From: Chloroflexota bacterium
Lineage (GTDB): Bacteria; Chloroflexota; Anaerolineae; Anaerolineales; UBA4823
Reading direction: 5' to 3'
DNA: 6,590 nt
Assembly: GCA_030636125.1 (NCBI GenBank)
Contig: DAOVXM010000152.1
Location: 1-6,590, forward strand
Shown here: piece by piece, positions 6,249 to 6,590 of the stretch
How the letters are laid out: each line of letters opens with the position of its first letter
How positions within the stretch are numbered: position 1 is the stretch's first letter
Translations under genes and position numbers: made by a program
The notes under the pieces: model-generated
What the model saw: only the letters and a program-made list of their open reading frames with translations
Database searches by the model: none
Told to the model about the DNA's origin: nothing

Positions 6249-6276
6249 GAAACCAAATCGACTCAAACCCACCCAC

Positions 6277-6305
6277 ATTTTAGTCTGGCGAGCCTATAAT
6301 GTCAA
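6277..6305 (-). promoter_or_regulatory. Promoter of coaE, near-consensus sigma-70/sigma-A
   Basis: On the minus strand a perfect TTGACA (6300-6305) is followed after exactly 17 bp by TAAAAT (6277-6282, 5 of 6 matches). The expected start is near 6270, giving a leader of about 32 nt that carries the AGGAG site. This is the best promoter match in the window. The -35 box abuts a stretch that may be a mobile-element relic. Confidence 0.75.
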
Positions 6306-6325
6306 AGGTTCCTCTCAAAATAGCA

Positions 6326-6351
6326 ATGTCCCAGCTGGGGTGCCGGGACAT
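6326..6351. repeat. Inverted repeat upstream of the coaE promoter
   Basis: Arms ATGTCCC (6326-6332) and GGGACAT (6345-6351) are perfect 7-bp complements around a 12-nt centre, and a nested palindrome CCCAGCTGGG covers 6330-6339. It lies between the end of the ABC-transporter gene (6420) and the coaE -35 box (6300-6305). No T-tract follows it on either strand, so it is a weak terminator candidate for the transporter gene. An operator or an insertion-sequence end are alternatives. The rest of the 6249-6419 gap shows no gene. Confidence 0.45.
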
Positions 6352-6419
6352 AATGGATATCTCTCAAGTGCTCAAAACCCCATGAACGATTTTTTGATTA
6401 GATGTTTGAATTAAATATC

Positions 6420-6590
6420 CTAGAGGAATTGATCCGCAAAATGACATGCCACCCAATGTTTTGGCTTTAGCTCTAAAAATTCAGGCTCTTGCTCAAAACA
6501 AATATCTTTGGCGATAGGACAACGGGTGTTAAAGTTACACCCAACAGGTGGATTGGCAGGGCTCGGAAGATCCCCTTCCAAAATTACTCT
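6420..6590 (-). CDS. Oligopeptide/dipeptide ABC transporter ATP-binding protein (3' end only)
   Basis: The last 56 residues of an ATPase subunit of a peptide importer, with stop TAG at 6420-6422 and the rest beyond the right edge. The fragment reads [21 protein letters not shown] and continues through KDIC to HWVACHF. This is the oligo_HPY C-terminal region typical of OppD, OppF, DppD and DppF, which follows the nucleotide-binding domain and is not found in most other ABC ATPases. The four cysteines (C18, C24, C31 and C49 of the fragment) are at the positions where some members of this family coordinate an iron-sulfur cluster. Which subunit (D or F type) cannot be told without the upstream part, and the ATP-binding motifs are not in the window. 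The gap to the coaE start is 181 bp and contains a separate promoter. Confidence 0.9.
   Translation of the reverse strand, partial: RVILEGDLPSPANPPVGCNFNTRCPIAKDICFEQEPEFLELKPKHWVACHFADQFL

Noticed and set aside
6239..6256. TTG start for coaE six codons upstream
   Set aside because: No ribosome site precedes it, whereas AGGAG sits 5 nt before the ATG at 6236-6238, which also gives the usual CoaE N-terminus.
6295..6300. TATAAT on the plus strand
   Set aside because: No suitable -35 box or downstream plus-strand gene; it overlaps the minus-strand coaE promoter by chance.

Overview
The window looks like a housekeeping stretch of a bacterial chromosome of roughly even G+C content. Gene content and style suggest a Chloroflexota bacterium, probably near Anaerolineae: a stand-alone YgiT-type zinc finger with a VPNFPAWVCDMCG core, a CdaA/CdaR c-di-AMP module with a Thr/Pro-rich CdaR tail, and a dephospho-CoA kinase with an extra acetyltransferase-like domain. 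This taxonomic guess rests on remembered family resemblance and is an inference.

Layout, left to right. Positions 3-215 (+) are the 3' end of a Nudix hydrolase of the ADP-ribose pyrophosphatase type. Everything after it is on the minus strand, so the rest is described in the direction of transcription, from the right edge. First is the 3' end of an oligopeptide/dipeptide ABC-transporter ATPase (6420-6590). A ~180-bp gap follows, with an inverted repeat and a near-consensus promoter. Next is coaE fused to a GNAT-like domain (5105-6238), closed by a very strong hairpin (4976-5022). A second promoter (4936-4964) then drives a tight cdaA-cdaR-der operon (4876 down to 1325). After a 138-bp gap with its own promoter comes lepB, signal peptidase I (590-1186), and then a small zinc-finger protein (266-547), which converges on the Nudix gene.

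The genes cover core cell physiology. CdaA makes cyclic di-AMP and CdaR is its membrane-anchored extracytoplasmic partner. Der is a ribosome-assembly GTPase, LepB removes signal peptides, CoaE completes coenzyme A synthesis, and the edge genes deal with nucleotide sanitation and peptide uptake. I see no tRNA, rRNA, CRISPR array, phage gene or intact transposase.

The points most worth a second look are the co-transcription of der with cdaA-cdaR and the CoaE-GNAT fusion with an apparently degenerate acetyl-CoA loop. Others are the 22-bp perfect hairpin, a nearly leaderless lepB transcript, and a possible insertion-sequence relic supplying the coaE -35 box. I do not see convincing evidence of a wholly new system.
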